DNA of 64,000 nucleotides from RGIG8306 sp964426655 (GCA_964426655.1 CAYRQT010000005.1:18489-82488), one strand, 5' to 3'. Counted from the first letter of the stretch, positions 52,946-62,416 are shown. Notes: a model not told the origin generated them from the letters alone. Made by a program: numbers and translations.

Positions 52946-53845
52946 ATGGCGAATGCAAGGGAAATTCAAAGCAGAATGAAGAGTATCCAGGATACCATGA
53001 AAATCACAAATGCCATGTACATGATTTCCTCATCCAAGCTGAAAAAAGCCAGAAAAAAACTGGCGGACACAGAGCCCTATTTCTATTCCACGCAGTCTAC
53101 CATTAGCCGGATCCTGCGGCATGTGGAGGATGTGGAAAGCTTTAACAGCCCCTATTTTGATGCCAGACCTTCCATTCCGAAAGAGGACAGGAAAGTGGGC
53201 TATATCGTGGTCACTGCCGATAAGGGAATGGCCGGGGCCTATAATCACAATGTAATTAAGCTGGTGCAGGAGCGGCTGGATCAGGGCGGGCATAATAAGC
53301 TTTATGTGCTTGGGATGCTTGGCCGGCAGTATTTTATCCATAAACAGGTGGAGGTGGCTGGAGAGTTTTTATACACGGTTCAGCGGCCTACTCTGAACCG
53401 GGCCAGAAATATTGCAGAAGAAATGATTGCCCTTTTTTGTGCAGGGGAGCTGGATGACATTTTTATTGTGTATACCAAAATGGAATCCCCCATTGTCACA
53501 AAAACGGAAGTAATTCAGCTTTTGCCATTAAAAAAGGCGGAATTAAGTACACCCATCCCCAGTGAAATTCCCATGGAGCAGATTGCTTTCTACCCTTCGG
53601 AAGAGGTAGTCATGAATAACATTGTGCCCATCTATGTCACCGGCTTTGTATATGGGGCACTGGTAGAATCCTATGCCAGTGAACAGAATCAGAGAATGAT
53701 GGCCATGGAAGCGGCCACAAAAAGTGCTAAGTCCATGCTGCATGACCTGGGTATTATGTATAACAGAGCCAGACAGGCCAGCATAACCCAGGAAATCACA
53801 GAGGTTGTCAGCGGTGCGAAAGCACAGAAAAATAAACGAGGATAA
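52946..53845 (+). CDS. atpG: ATP synthase F1 subunit gamma
   Basis: A 299-residue rotor shaft: the N-terminal ARE-I-R-M-SI-T-KIT-AM pattern (IQSRMKSIQDTMKITNAMYM) and C-terminal EQNQRMMAMEAATKSAK and NRARQASITQEITEVVSGA are diagnostic. AAAAGGAGGAGACC precedes the ATG. Confidence 0.95.
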   Translation: MANAREIQSRMKSIQDTMKITNAMYMISSSKLKKARKKLADTEPYFYSTQSTISRILRHVEDVESFNSPYFDARPSIPKEDRKVGYIVVTADKGMAGAYNHNVIKLVQERLDQGGHNKLYVLGMLGRQYFIHKQVEVAGEFLYTVQRPTLNRARNIAEEMIALFCAGELDDIFIVYTKMESPIVTKTEVIQLLPLKKAELSTPIPSEIPMEQIAFYPSEEVVMNNIVPIYVTGFVYGALVESYASEQNQRMMAMEAATKSAKSMLHDLGIMYNRARQASITQEITEVVSGAKAQKNKRG

Positions 53846-53849
53846 GCAT

Positions 53850-55244
53850 ATGAATAAAGGAAAAATAGTACAGGTACTGGGTCCCGTAGTGGATGTGGTA
53901 TTTGACGGAATAGATGCACTGCCCTATATTAAAGATGCTTTGACAGTTGAGGTAGAAGGAGAGACCAGGGTGATGGAAGTTTCCCAGCAGGTGGGAAATG
54001 ACACTGTCCGCTGTATTATGCTGGCCTCTTCCGATGGCCTTTACAGGGACATGGAAGTAACGGCCACTGGGGCACCCATTCAGGTGCCCGTGGGAAAACA
54101 GACCCTTGGCCGTCTGTTTAACGTTTTGGGCAATACCATTGACGGAGATGGGCAGCTGGAAGACGGAGAGAAATGGATCATACACAGAGATCCCCCTTCT
54201 TTTGAAGACCAGAGCCCGGTGGTGGAAATACTGGAAACCGGCATTAAGGTCATTGATCTGCTGGCCCCCTATGCCAAGGGAGGAAAGATCGGCCTCTTTG
54301 GAGGGGCCGGTGTGGGCAAGACGGTGCTGATTCAGGAACTGATCCGAAACATTGCCACAGAGCATGGCGGTTATTCTATTTTTACCGGTGTGGGAGAACG
54401 ATCCAGAGAAGGAAATGACCTTTGGACAGAAATGAAAGCTTCCGGGGTTCTGGAGAAAACAGCTTTGGTGTTTGGACAGATGAATGAGCCACCGGGTGCC
54501 CGTATGCGGGTGGCCGAAACCGGGCTGACCATGGCAGAATATTTCCGGGATGTGGAGCATCAGAATGTGTTGTTGTTTATTGATAACATTTTCCGATTTG
54601 TGCAGGCTGGTTCCGAAGTTTCGGCTCTTCTTGGCCGTATGCCTTCTGCAGTTGGATATCAGCCCACTCTGGCCACAGAGATGGGAGAGCTGCAGGAGCG
54701 GATTGCCTCCACAAAGAGCGGTTCGGTCACTTCTGTGCAGGCAGTGTATGTGCCTGCGGATGACCTGACAGATCCGGCGCCTGCCACCACTTTCGCCCAT
54801 CTGGATGCCACCACCGTACTGTCCCGTAAAATTGTGGAACAGGGTATTTATCCGGCAGTGGATCCTTTGGAATCCTCTTCCCGTATTCTGGAAGCAGAGG
54901 TAGTGGGGGATGATCATTACGACACTGCGAGACGGGTACAGGCCATTTTGCAAAAGTACAAGGAACTGCAGGATATTATTGCCATTCTGGGTATGGAGGA
55001 GTTGTCCGAGGAGGATAAACTGGTGGTGTATCGGGCCAGAAAAGTCCAAAGATTTCTATCCCAGCCCTTCCACGTGGCAGAAAACTTCACCGGCGTACCT
55101 GGAAAATATGTACCTCTTGCAGATACCATCAAAGGGTTTAAGGCCATCATTGACGGGGAACTGGATGAATATCCGGAGGCGGCTTTCTTTAATGTAGGTA
55201 CGATTGAAGATGTAAAAGAGAAAGCAAAAACACTGACTGCTTAG
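53850..55244 (+). CDS. atpD: ATP synthase F1 subunit beta
   Basis: A 464-residue catalytic subunit. P-loop GGAGVGKTVL near residue 153, catalytic Glu in GERSREGNDL, DELSEED-like LSEEDKLVVYRARK and the QPFHVAENFTG stretch. The start at 53850 follows the atpG stop by four bases; a longer frame from 53805 lies inside atpG. It is the most conserved protein of the window and the best marker for placing the organism. Confidence 0.97.
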   Translation: MNKGKIVQVLGPVVDVVFDGIDALPYIKDALTVEVEGETRVMEVSQQVGNDTVRCIMLASSDGLYRDMEVTATGAPIQVPVGKQTLGRLFNVLGNTIDGDGQLEDGEKWIIHRDPPSFEDQSPVVEILETGIKVIDLLAPYAKGGKIGLFGGAGVGKTVLIQELIRNIATEHGGYSIFTGVGERSREGNDLWTEMKASGVLEKTALVFGQMNEPPGARMRVAETGLTMAEYFRDVEHQNVLLFIDNIFRFVQAGSEVSALLGRMPSAVGYQPTLATEMGELQERIASTKSGSVTSVQAVYVPADDLTDPAPATTFAHLDATTVLSRKIVEQGIYPAVDPLESSSRILEAEVVGDDHYDTARRVQAILQKYKELQDIIAILGMEELSEEDKLVVYRARKVQRFLSQPFHVAENFTGVPGKYVPLADTIKGFKAIIDGELDEYPEAAFFNVGTIEDVKEKAKTLTA

Positions 55245-55257
55245 AAAGGAGATGGCC

Positions 55258-55665
55258 ATGAGTTCGTTTTATCTGAGAGTCATTGCCAGCAACCGTACAT
55301 TTTTTAAGGGAAAAGTGGAGAAACTGACACTGCCTACAGTGGATGGAGAAAAAGGGGTGCTGGCTCATCATGAAAACATGTTCATTGCAGTGAGCATGGG
55401 TGATCTTCGCTACACCACAGAGGATGGGGTAACCACGGATGTGGTAGTGGGAGATGGATATGCCCAGATTGTAAACAACCGGGCCACTGTTCTTGTGGAT
55501 ACGGCAGAGCTTCCTGAAGAGATCGATGCCAAGCGGGCACAGGAGGCATTGGAGCGGGCACAGGAACGGTTAAGGCAGCAGCAAAGTGCCCAGGAATATC
55601 ACCATTCTCAGGCGGCCATGGCCAGAGCCATGACCAGGCTGAAACTACAAAAGAAATTCATGTAG
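55258..55665 (+). CDS. atpC: ATP synthase F1 subunit epsilon
   Basis: A 135-residue subunit with the N-terminal beta-sandwich (LTLPTVDGEKGVLAHH in positions 21-36) and a C-terminal helical hairpin rich in Ala, Glu and Arg. AAAGGAG at 55245-55251 fits ATG 55258; ATG 55252 is too close. Last gene of the operon, followed by a terminator. Confidence 0.93.
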   Translation: MSSFYLRVIASNRTFFKGKVEKLTLPTVDGEKGVLAHHENMFIAVSMGDLRYTTEDGVTTDVVVGDGYAQIVNNRATVLVDTAELPEEIDAKRAQEALERAQERLRQQQSAQEYHHSQAAMARAMTRLKLQKKFM

Positions 55666-55678
55666 ATAAATATAGCTG

Positions 55679-55708
55679 GGACCGGGCAGAGTACTGTCCG
55701 GTCCTTTT
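55679..55708 (+). terminator. Terminator of the atp operon
   Basis: An 11-bp stem (GGACCGGGCAG with CTGTCCGGTCC, one wobble) with a four-base loop and four T, 13 bases after the atpC stop. Confidence 0.85.
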
Positions 55709-55746
55709 GCTCTCAGGAGATCGTTCAGGAGAACAACAGGCCTGCG

Positions 55747-55775
55747 TTGCATTTCACAGGGGCATGGAGTATAAT
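55747..55775 (+). promoter_or_regulatory. Promoter of the SseB-like gene
   Basis: TTGCAT at 55747-55752, a 17-base spacer and TATAAT at 55770-55775, 47 bases before the ATG. Confidence 0.65.
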
Positions 55776-55822
55776 GAAGGCATGTGCCGGAAATACGGAC
55801 AAAAATGTGAAGGGGAAGTCAG

Positions 55823-56791
55823 ATGACGGAAGAAAGAAGAAGAGAATTAAGTCCCATGATTTTTCAGAAGGAGTGGGCACCGGAGGCATTGGAAAGTCTT
55901 TCCATTCAGGAAAACATCTTTCTGCTTCATACCATGGAGGAGTTTCAAAAGCAGTCTGCTCTATCCAATTATGAAGAAAAATATGACGTGCTGTATCAGC
56001 ATTTGCTTAAAAGAATCAAAGAGGCAGAGACCCTGTATGTGTTGATGGATAAGTCCACGGGTTTTCCTTTTATTAACAGGGGAGCAGTGGACCTGTTCTC
56101 GGAAAAACAGCTGGCAGAAAAAGGGAAAGAGGCGTTGGAAAAGCAATTTCGCAAGCTGGAAATCAGGGAAATTCATGCAGGGGAGCCTGTGGAATATGGT
56201 GAGAATCTGTTTGCTTATTTTGCACTTTTGGGAATGGACGCCATTATGGTGGACAATGGTGCCTTCCGAATAATGGTGGACAGAAAGGAGCTGGAGCCGA
56301 CGCCGGTCATTCCTTTGCCTAGGGGAACGGCTAAACTGGAAAATCCTCTGTTGCGGGAGGCTTTGCTGGAATACATGCAGGAAATCAGATGGACAGTAAA
56401 ATATGAGCAGCGGGCGGATGTGATTCGGCAGTTGGAACAAGACCTGTTTGAGGTGATGCGGGATGCCCGTTTTCTGGTGGCGGTAAGACCTCCTGAAGGT
56501 CTGCCCCCCAATTTGAAGGAGGGAGAACCTCTCCCCAAGAATACGCCCATTCAGATTCCATTGCTGACCGCCTCGGATCAGAAAAAATTTCTGGCAGTTT
56601 TTACAGACTGGACAGAATTTCTTAAGGTATATCAGCTGGAAAAATGGAAAGGCCTTTTGGTAACCTTAAAGGAGATCATGCCGCTGATGAAGCAGGCCGA
56701 TGGGGTTGTCTTTAATCCCAGAGGGGAAAACATGACGGTCTTAAAGGAGAATATGACAAAAGTGCTGGAGCGCACAGGAGAAAAAGCCTGA
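55823..56791 (+). CDS. SseB-family protein
   Basis: A 322-residue soluble protein. The C-terminal third has the SseB N-terminal-domain pattern: PLLTASDQKKFLAVFTDWTE, FL-VYQ and a final DGVVFNPRGENMTV. The N-terminal part is helical and charged; a second related unit may lie at about residues 60-160. SseB-like domains in Bacillota have no established function. GAAGGGGAAG precedes the ATG. The next gene has its own promoter. Confidence 0.75.
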   Translation: MTEERRRELSPMIFQKEWAPEALESLSIQENIFLLHTMEEFQKQSALSNYEEKYDVLYQHLLKRIKEAETLYVLMDKSTGFPFINRGAVDLFSEKQLAEKGKEALEKQFRKLEIREIHAGEPVEYGENLFAYFALLGMDAIMVDNGAFRIMVDRKELEPTPVIPLPRGTAKLENPLLREALLEYMQEIRWTVKYEQRADVIRQLEQDLFEVMRDARFLVAVRPPEGLPPNLKEGEPLPKNTPIQIPLLTASDQKKFLAVFTDWTEFLKVYQLEKWKGLLVTLKEIMPLMKQADGVVFNPRGENMTVLKENMTKVLERTGEKA

Positions 56792-56804
56792 TTGCAGGGG
56801 ATAC

Positions 56805-56834
56805 TTGCATATTGGGATAAAGGTATGCTATAAT
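56805..56834 (+). promoter_or_regulatory. Promoter of the CNNM-type gene
   Basis: TTGCAT at 56805-56810, an 18-base spacer and TATAAT at 56829-56834 with an extended TGC. Confidence 0.6.
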
Positions 56835-56865
56835 AGCTCTCAAAAAAAGAGGAGGATATATTTTC

Positions 56866-58206
56866 ATGGACCCAGACCCTGACGCGAATACGATAGGGAT
56901 GCAGTTGTTCGTATTAGTGTTGTTAACTGCCATAAATGCTTTTTTTGCAGGGGCAGAAATGGCGGTTGTTTCTGTAAACAAAAACAAAATCCGTATGCTG
57001 GCGGAGGAGGGCAATAAGAAAGCCCGGCTCATGCTGAAACTGATGGAGGATTCCACCAGGTTTCTTTCCACCATTCAGGTGGCCATTACGTTTGCCAATT
57101 TCTTCTCCAGTGCATCGGCTGCTTCCGGCATTTCCGTTGTCCTGGCCAACTGGTTAAGCGCCATGGAGGTGCCTTTTGCTAAGACCATTGCCATGGTAGT
57201 GGTAACCATTATTCTGTCCTTTGCCACATTGGTATTAGGAGAGTTGGTGCCCAAGCGGATAGCTTTACAGAAAGCGGAGCAGTTTAGCCTGTTATGCGTG
57301 ACACCGGTGTATTATGTTTCCAAAATCATGGCGCCCTTCATATGGCTGTTGTCCGTATTTACCAATTTGATTCTGCAAATATTTGGGATGAAGTCCACAG
57401 ATATCGAAGAAAAGGTGTCGGAAGAGGAAATTAAAGCCTTATTGGAATCCGGCAGCCAACAGGGGGTTTTCAACGATATCGAAAAAGAAATGATCCAATC
57501 CATCTTTTCCTTTGATGATAAGGTGGCCAGGGACGTTATGGTACCCCGTAAAGAGGTCTATACCATTGACATTGATGAGCCGCTGGCTGATTATGTGGAT
57601 GAGCTTCTGGAGAAACGGTTTTCTAAAGTGCCGGTTTATCAGGATAACATCGACAATATCATCGGGGTCCTCTATATGAAGGATTTTTACATTGAGGCAA
57701 AGAAAACATCCTTTACAGAGGTGGATGTCCGGGCACTTTTGCAACAGCCCTTTTTTGTTCCGGAATCCAAAAATACAGATGCCCTCTTTAGAGAACTGCA
57801 GTCAAAGAAAAACAACATGGCCATTGTCATTGACGAGTACGGCGGGTTTTCCGGAATTGTTACGGTGGAGAATCTGGTGGAAGAGGTCATGGGGGATATT
57901 AACAACGAATATGAAGAAGATGATCCGGAATTTACCCAGCTGGATCCCAACACCTATATTGTGGATGGGGGTATGCTTCTGGATGATCTGAACGAACAGC
58001 TGCACACGAAGCTGGAGTCGGAAAATTATGACACCGTCTCCGGGTTTGTCATCGAACAGCTGGGGTATATTCCCATGGATGACANNNNNNNNNNCCCGGT
58101 GGTGGTGGTAACAGATGATTTGCGTTTTACGGTAATGGAGCTGGACAATAAGGCCATTGCCAAGGTGGAAATTACCCGTCTGAACCGGGACTCACAACAA
58201 AATTAA
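56866..58206 (+). CDS. CNNM/CorC (hemolysin C-like) membrane protein
   Basis: A 446-residue protein: DUF21 transmembrane domain (about residues 1-190; FVLVLLTAINAFFAGAEMAV), two CBS domains (about 205-325; ARDVMVPRKEVYTID and VPVYQDNIDNIIGVLYMKDF), and a CorC_HlyC domain (about 340-430). Family members export magnesium or other divalent ions, with adenine nucleotides binding the CBS pair. Ten N at 58085-58094 hide three to four residues, in frame. AAGAGGAGGATATATTTTC precedes the ATG. Its 3' end overlaps the convergent hydrolase by 35 bases. Confidence 0.92.
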   Translation: MDPDPDANTIGMQLFVLVLLTAINAFFAGAEMAVVSVNKNKIRMLAEEGNKKARLMLKLMEDSTRFLSTIQVAITFANFFSSASAASGISVVLANWLSAMEVPFAKTIAMVVVTIILSFATLVLGELVPKRIALQKAEQFSLLCVTPVYYVSKIMAPFIWLLSVFTNLILQIFGMKSTDIEEKVSEEEIKALLESGSQQGVFNDIEKEMIQSIFSFDDKVARDVMVPRKEVYTIDIDEPLADYVDELLEKRFSKVPVYQDNIDNIIGVLYMKDFYIEAKKTSFTEVDVRALLQQPFFVPESKNTDALFRELQSKKNNMAIVIDEYGGFSGIVTVENLVEEVMGDINNEYEEDDPEFTQLDPNTYIVDGGMLLDDLNEQLHTKLESENYDTVSGFVIEQLGYIPMDDXXXXPVVVVTDDLRFTVMELDNKAIAKVEITRLNRDSQQN

Positions 58207-59095
58207 GAAATTCCAGAATATCCGGGAGGACGGCCTTGTCGTCCTCCTGCAGTATTTCATGGCGCAGTTCCGGGTAAAGTTTTTGCCTGGTGTTGCTGTA
58301 TCCCCGATTTCGGATAAAAGATACACTGGAATAGAAACTGGTCTCTCCCCCAATGACGGGGTCGTCTTCACCGGCAAGAAGCAGTATGGGAATGGTGGGG
58401 TTATTCAGCTGCCAGTTGTCCGGCTCGAAGGCCTCATCATGAAGGGCGAACAAGGTAAGATAACTGGAAACAGTGAAAGAAAAGCCGCATAGAGGATCTG
58501 CATTGTACCTGGCTACATTTTCCTGGTTTTTGGAAAGCCAGGCATTTTTATCCTCTATCAGGAATTTGCTCTGATAGCCCCCCAGTACAAGTGTATCCAT
58601 GACACGGCTCCTGTATCGGGGGCCATTTTTTTTCATGGAGGAAGTTGCCAGCCATTCCGCAAAGGAAATGCTGCCGTTCTGGCAGACCACACCTGTCAGA
58701 AGAAGGCCATCCAGATCCTCATCATGACCGGCAGTGTACACCCGGGCAATGAGACTGCCCATGCTGTGGCCAAACAGCACTAGGGGAAGACCGGGCCAGA
58801 GCTTTTTAGCCTGGGAGACCAGGGCGTGCACATTTTTCATCAGCATGGGAACGCCCCCCTCCATATGCCCGAGATCATCCGGAGAAGCCAGACTCTCTCC
58901 ATGGCCGGGAAGGTCCATGATAATGCTGTGAAAGCCGGCATGTGCCAGCTGCGTCATAAAAGGCAGGTAGCGTTCCTTGTGTTCTGCCATACCGTGAATG
59001 ATACACACGATTCCCTTTGGGGATTTGGCTTCCTGGGTCAGTACAGCCAGGGGAAGCTGGTCAAAGGGAGAGAGCAATTGAAAAGACTGCGTCAT
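58172..59095 (-). CDS. Lysophospholipase/monoacylglycerol lipase-like alpha/beta hydrolase
   Basis: A 307-residue S33-type hydrolase with HGMAEHKERY near residue 37, the nucleophile elbow GHSMGS (about 112) and the acid and His in GEDDPV and ELRHEIL. AAGGAGGGTTTATT precedes the ATG. It lies 24 bases after the cardiolipin synthase gene, so both may be cotranscribed and act on membrane lipids. It ends inside the CNNM-type gene. Confidence 0.92.
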   Translation of the reverse strand: MTQSFQLLSPFDQLPLAVLTQEAKSPKGIVCIIHGMAEHKERYLPFMTQLAHAGFHSIIMDLPGHGESLASPDDLGHMEGGVPMLMKNVHALVSQAKKLWPGLPLVLFGHSMGSLIARVYTAGHDEDLDGLLLTGVVCQNGSISFAEWLATSSMKKNGPRYRSRVMDTLVLGGYQSKFLIEDKNAWLSKNQENVARYNADPLCGFSFTVSSYLTLFALHDEAFEPDNWQLNNPTIPILLLAGEDDPVIGGETSFYSSVSFIRNRGYSNTRQKLYPELRHEILQEDDKAVLPDILEFLNFVVSPGSDG

Positions 59096-59119
59096 AATAA
59101 ACCCTCCTTCGTAAGGGAA

Positions 59120-60670
59120 TTAAAGCATGGGGGCAATCATTTTGGAGAAGAGCCCTACAATTTTCTGATATAGAGGCAGATGCCGGCAGTCAGACAAGGT
59201 CATGCAGTGACAAACCTCCAGGGTTTTTTGGAAGTCCTGCTCAATCTCTGTGATTACCGGATTGCGGTAGACATAACAGGCACATTCAAAGTGCAGATAC
59301 AGGCTGCGATAGTCCAGGTTAATAGAACCCACAGTAGCAGCTTCGCCATCCACAATGAATTCCTTGGCGTGAATAAAACCGGGAGTGTATTCGTAGATGT
59401 GAACACCTGCCTGAATCAGCTGAGAATAGTAGGTCCGGGCCAGATAAAAGGGCATTTTCTTATCTGGGATGTGGGGCATGATGATTTTTACATCCACCCC
59501 TCTTTTGGCAGCAAACTCCAGAGAAATTTGCATTTCATGATCCAGAATGAGATAGGGAGTCATGATGTGGATGTACCTGGTGGCTTGCTGGATCATATGC
59601 AGGTACACAAATTCCCCGATGTTTTCCCCGTCTACGGGGCTGTCCCCATAGGGCATTACGTACCCCAGCTGACGGCCATGCCGGTTCAGATATAAACCGT
59701 AGTCATCCTGTTCCTTTTCGTGGATGTTCCACAGCTGCAGAAACATAAGTGTAAAACTGTCCACGGCATCTCCCTTAATCTGGATGGCAGTATCTTTCCA
59801 GTGACCGAACCGTTCTTTCTGGTTAATATATTCATCAGCCAGATTAATTCCCCCTGTATAGGCATACTCTCCATCAATGACCACGATTTTTCGATGGTCT
59901 CTGTTGTTCTGGTAGGTGGTCAGCACCGGCCGGATAGGAGAGAACTGTTTGCACTTGATGCCAAGGGCATGTAGCTTATTTGGGTAATAATAGGGCAGTA
60001 GCAGAAAGGAACAAAGGCCGTCGTAAAGCACACGTACTTCAACGCCTTCCTTTGCTTTTTTTACAAGAGCATTCAGAATACTGTCCCACATCATGCCTTC
60101 TTCAATAATGAAGAATTCCAGAAAAATAAAAGATTTTGCCCGCTCAATGTGATAGAGCAGGGAGAGATAGAAGTCTTCTCCAATAGGAAGAAAATGTGCG
60201 GAGGTATTTTGATAAATGGGATATCCCCCCCAGTTGTCCACATACTGAGACAGTCCAAAAACCTGCTCCGATTCTTTTTTCAGGTTATCTTCCACGCCAA
60301 TGGAGGTTTCCAGGAGGGGACGTGTCTGCTGCATGATCATGTGAATGCGCCGGTTAATCAGTTTGGTTTCCGGCGCCAGGCGCACATAAATGTAAGCGAT
60401 ACATCCGAATACAGGGGAAACCAGAACTGGAATAGCCCATGCCAGTTTATACATAGGGTTGCTTTCTTCGTGGAGGATCACAATGAATAAGATGACACTT
60501 AATACAGTGAAAATGCTGTAAAAATAAACCTGATAGGGCTGGAAAAACAGTGCAATGGCCAGGAGCAGGCAAATCTGCAAAAGGAGCAGCAGGACAATAA
60601 CCGTGTTATGGCTGAAAAATAGTCGCAGGAATCGTTTCAGATGCAGTCTTTTCAAGTTAGGCCGGTTCAT
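59120..60670 (-). CDS. cls: Cardiolipin synthase
   Basis: A 516-residue phospholipase-D-superfamily enzyme that makes cardiolipin from phosphatidylglycerol. Two membrane segments at the N terminus (about 17-62) anchor it, and both HKD motifs are present: HRKIVVIDGEYAYTGGIN (near 258) and HAKEFIVDGEAATVGSIN (near 433). AAAGGAG precedes the ATG. Length and motif spacing fit Bacillota Cls. Confidence 0.95.
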   Translation of the reverse strand: MNRPNLKRLHLKRFLRLFFSHNTVIVLLLLLQICLLLAIALFFQPYQVYFYSIFTVLSVILFIVILHEESNPMYKLAWAIPVLVSPVFGCIAYIYVRLAPETKLINRRIHMIMQQTRPLLETSIGVEDNLKKESEQVFGLSQYVDNWGGYPIYQNTSAHFLPIGEDFYLSLLYHIERAKSFIFLEFFIIEEGMMWDSILNALVKKAKEGVEVRVLYDGLCSFLLLPYYYPNKLHALGIKCKQFSPIRPVLTTYQNNRDHRKIVVIDGEYAYTGGINLADEYINQKERFGHWKDTAIQIKGDAVDSFTLMFLQLWNIHEKEQDDYGLYLNRHGRQLGYVMPYGDSPVDGENIGEFVYLHMIQQATRYIHIMTPYLILDHEMQISLEFAAKRGVDVKIIMPHIPDKKMPFYLARTYYSQLIQAGVHIYEYTPGFIHAKEFIVDGEAATVGSINLDYRSLYLHFECACYVYRNPVITEIEQDFQKTLEVCHCMTLSDCRHLPLYQKIVGLFSKMIAPML

Positions 60671-60717
60671 GAAAACTCCTTTCAGCGAAATGTAAAGTGC
60701 ATGTATAATCTCTGCTC

Positions 60718-60745
60718 ATTATAACATAGTTTTAAGGTAAAACAA
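60718..60745 (-). promoter_or_regulatory. Promoter of cls
   Basis: On the minus strand TTGTTT (60740-60745), a 16-base spacer and TATAAT (60718-60723) with an extended TGT. Confidence 0.6.
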
Positions 60746-60768
60746 TAGTTCTGCACGGGAGAAAGAAA

Positions 60769-60813
60769 AGAGGATGCTGTAAAACCGGTTCAGCCGATTC
60801 TGCAGCATCCTCT
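60769..60813 (-). terminator. Terminator of argG
   Basis: An 11-bp stem (60769-60779 with 60803-60813; AGAGGATGCTG and CAGCATCCTCT). Read on the minus strand the 3' arm is followed by TTTCTTTC. It separates argG from cls. Confidence 0.75.
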
Positions 60814-60858
60814 GCCTTTCGCAAAGGAGAGGCATCCGTGCATTTTATTCAAAAAAAA

Positions 60859-62082
60859 CTATTCATTATCTTCTCTTTTGGCATCCAGCATAGCCCGTAC
60901 TTTTAAGGAAAGCCCGAACAAATTGATGAACCCTTCTGCATCATGGTGATCATACAGATCTCCGGTGGTAAAGGAAGCAAGAGATTCACTGTACAGGCTG
61001 TAAGGAGAGGTGGTTCCCTGCTTGATAATATTGCCCTTATACAGTTTCATTTTCACTTCACCGGTTATCCGTTCCTGACTCTTTTCAATAAAAGCCTGCA
61101 GAGCTTCCCGCAGAGGAGTGAACCATTTTCCTTCATAGACCAGATCTGCAAACCGTGCAGAAATGATTTTCTTCATGGCAAAGGTGTCACGGTCGTGAAC
61201 CAGTTCTTCCAGCTGTGAATGTGCTTCCAGAAGAATAGTACCGCCGGGAGTTTCATATACGCCACGGGATTTCATGCCCACAACACGGTTTTCAACAATG
61301 TCTACAATGCCAATGCCATTGGCACCCCCCAAAGTGTTCAGGGCTTTAATTATATCGGAAACCTTCATGGACTCCCCGTTCAATGCCACAGGCACACCTT
61401 TTTCAAAGGTCAGAGAGAGAAATGCCCCTTCTTCAGGTGCTTTCTCCGGGGTAAGGCCTAAAACCAGCAGATGGTCATAGTTGGGAGCGTTGGCAGGATC
61501 TTCCAGTTCCAGGCCCTCATGGCTAATATGCCACAGATTCCGGTCACGGCTGTAAGAAGAATCCGCCTTGAACGGCAAATTAATGCCGTGGGCTTCACAG
61601 TAAGCAATTTCATCCTCACGGGACTGCATGGTCCAGGTGTCCGTCATGCGCCAGGGGGCAATTATGCGTAGGTCAGGGGCAAGGGCCTTTATGCCCAGTT
61701 CAAAGCGCACCTGATCATTTCCTTTGCCGGTTGCGCCGTGGCAGATGGCGGTAGCGCCTTCCTTGCGGGCAATTTCCACCAGCTTTTTGGCAATCAGAGG
61801 GCGGGCCATGGATGTGCCGAGAAGGTATTTGTTTTCATATACCGCATCGGCCTGTACACAGGGGACCACATATTCATCACAGAACTCATCCACCACGTCC
61901 AGAATATATAGTTTTTCTGCTCCGGAGTATTTGGCACGTTCTTCCAGACCATCCAGTTCATTGCCCTGGCCCACATCGATACAGCAGCAAATCACTTCAT
62001 AGTCAAAATTTTCCTTTAACCAGGGGATAATGGCGGTGGTATCCAGACCGCCGGAGTAAGCCAATACAACTTTTTCTTTCAT
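60859..62082 (-). CDS. argG: Argininosuccinate synthase
   Basis: A 407-residue enzyme joining citrulline and aspartate at the expense of ATP. The N-type ATP pyrophosphatase loop AYSGGLDTT is at residues 8-16, followed by DVGQG, CHGATGKGNDQVRFE and the ELVHDRDT region. AAGGAGATTCCT precedes ATG 62082; an upstream in-frame ATG at 62100 overlaps that site. It is divergent from argC. Confidence 0.96.
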   Translation of the reverse strand: MKEKVVLAYSGGLDTTAIIPWLKENFDYEVICCCIDVGQGNELDGLEERAKYSGAEKLYILDVVDEFCDEYVVPCVQADAVYENKYLLGTSMARPLIAKKLVEIARKEGATAICHGATGKGNDQVRFELGIKALAPDLRIIAPWRMTDTWTMQSREDEIAYCEAHGINLPFKADSSYSRDRNLWHISHEGLELEDPANAPNYDHLLVLGLTPEKAPEEGAFLSLTFEKGVPVALNGESMKVSDIIKALNTLGGANGIGIVDIVENRVVGMKSRGVYETPGGTILLEAHSQLEELVHDRDTFAMKKIISARFADLVYEGKWFTPLREALQAFIEKSQERITGEVKMKLYKGNIIKQGTTSPYSLYSESLASFTTGDLYDHHDAEGFINLFGLSLKVRAMLDAKREDNE

Positions 62083-62154
62083 AGGAATCTCCTTAATCAA
62101 TCAGAACTCTATTTTTCAGCAGGTCACGTTCAATGCGGGAGCCGCTCAAACAGT

Positions 62155-62183
62155 ACTATACATCATTATAGAAGGAAATGCAA
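62155..62183 (-). promoter_or_regulatory. Promoter of argG
   Basis: On the minus strand TTGCAT (62178-62183), a 17-base spacer and TATAGT (62155-62160). The -35 is the same hexamer as in the argC promoter. Confidence 0.6.
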
Positions 62184-62266
62184 TAGGAAAAGAAGAAAAA
62201 AAGAGACAAAATACTTATAAAAATGCATTGATATAGCATAATACCCCAGGAGAAACCGGGTAATTG

Positions 62267-62290
62267 TGAATAATATTCATAATATATGCA
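62267..62290. promoter_or_regulatory. ARG-box-like palindrome in the argG-argC gap
   Basis: TGAATAATATTCA at 62267-62279 is a perfect palindrome matching the ArgR box form TGAAT-W-ATTCA with a one-base shorter centre; an overlapping imperfect copy ATTCATAATATATGCA spans 62275-62290. Expected to bind the arginine repressor ArgR/AhrC. Confidence 0.6.
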
Positions 62291-62310
62291 GAAATGAAAG
62301 AAAAAAGGGC

Positions 62311-62339
62311 TTGCATCCCGGGGAAGGATGGTGTATACT
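62311..62339 (+). promoter_or_regulatory. Promoter of the argC operon
   Basis: TTGCAT at 62311-62316, a 17-base spacer and TATACT at 62334-62339. The leader to argC is about 95 bases. Confidence 0.65.
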
Positions 62340-62402
62340 GAACTAGAAATATACACGGATGTCCATAAATATACGGATCATTTGAAAGAAAATAGACGTA
62401 TA

Positions 62403-62416
62403 TGCATAAATATGCA
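62403..62416. promoter_or_regulatory. ARG box in the argC leader
   Basis: TGCATAAATATGCA fits the ArgR box TGMAT-WWWW-ATKCA with perfect arms. It lies downstream of the promoter and eight bases before the ribosome site, so ArgR binding would block elongation or initiation. Confidence 0.6.

Noticed and set aside
53808..55049. A 413-codon open frame antisense to atpD
   Set aside because: It has the irregular His/Ser/Gly composition of a shadow frame opposite a highly conserved gene; no ribosome site or family resemblance.
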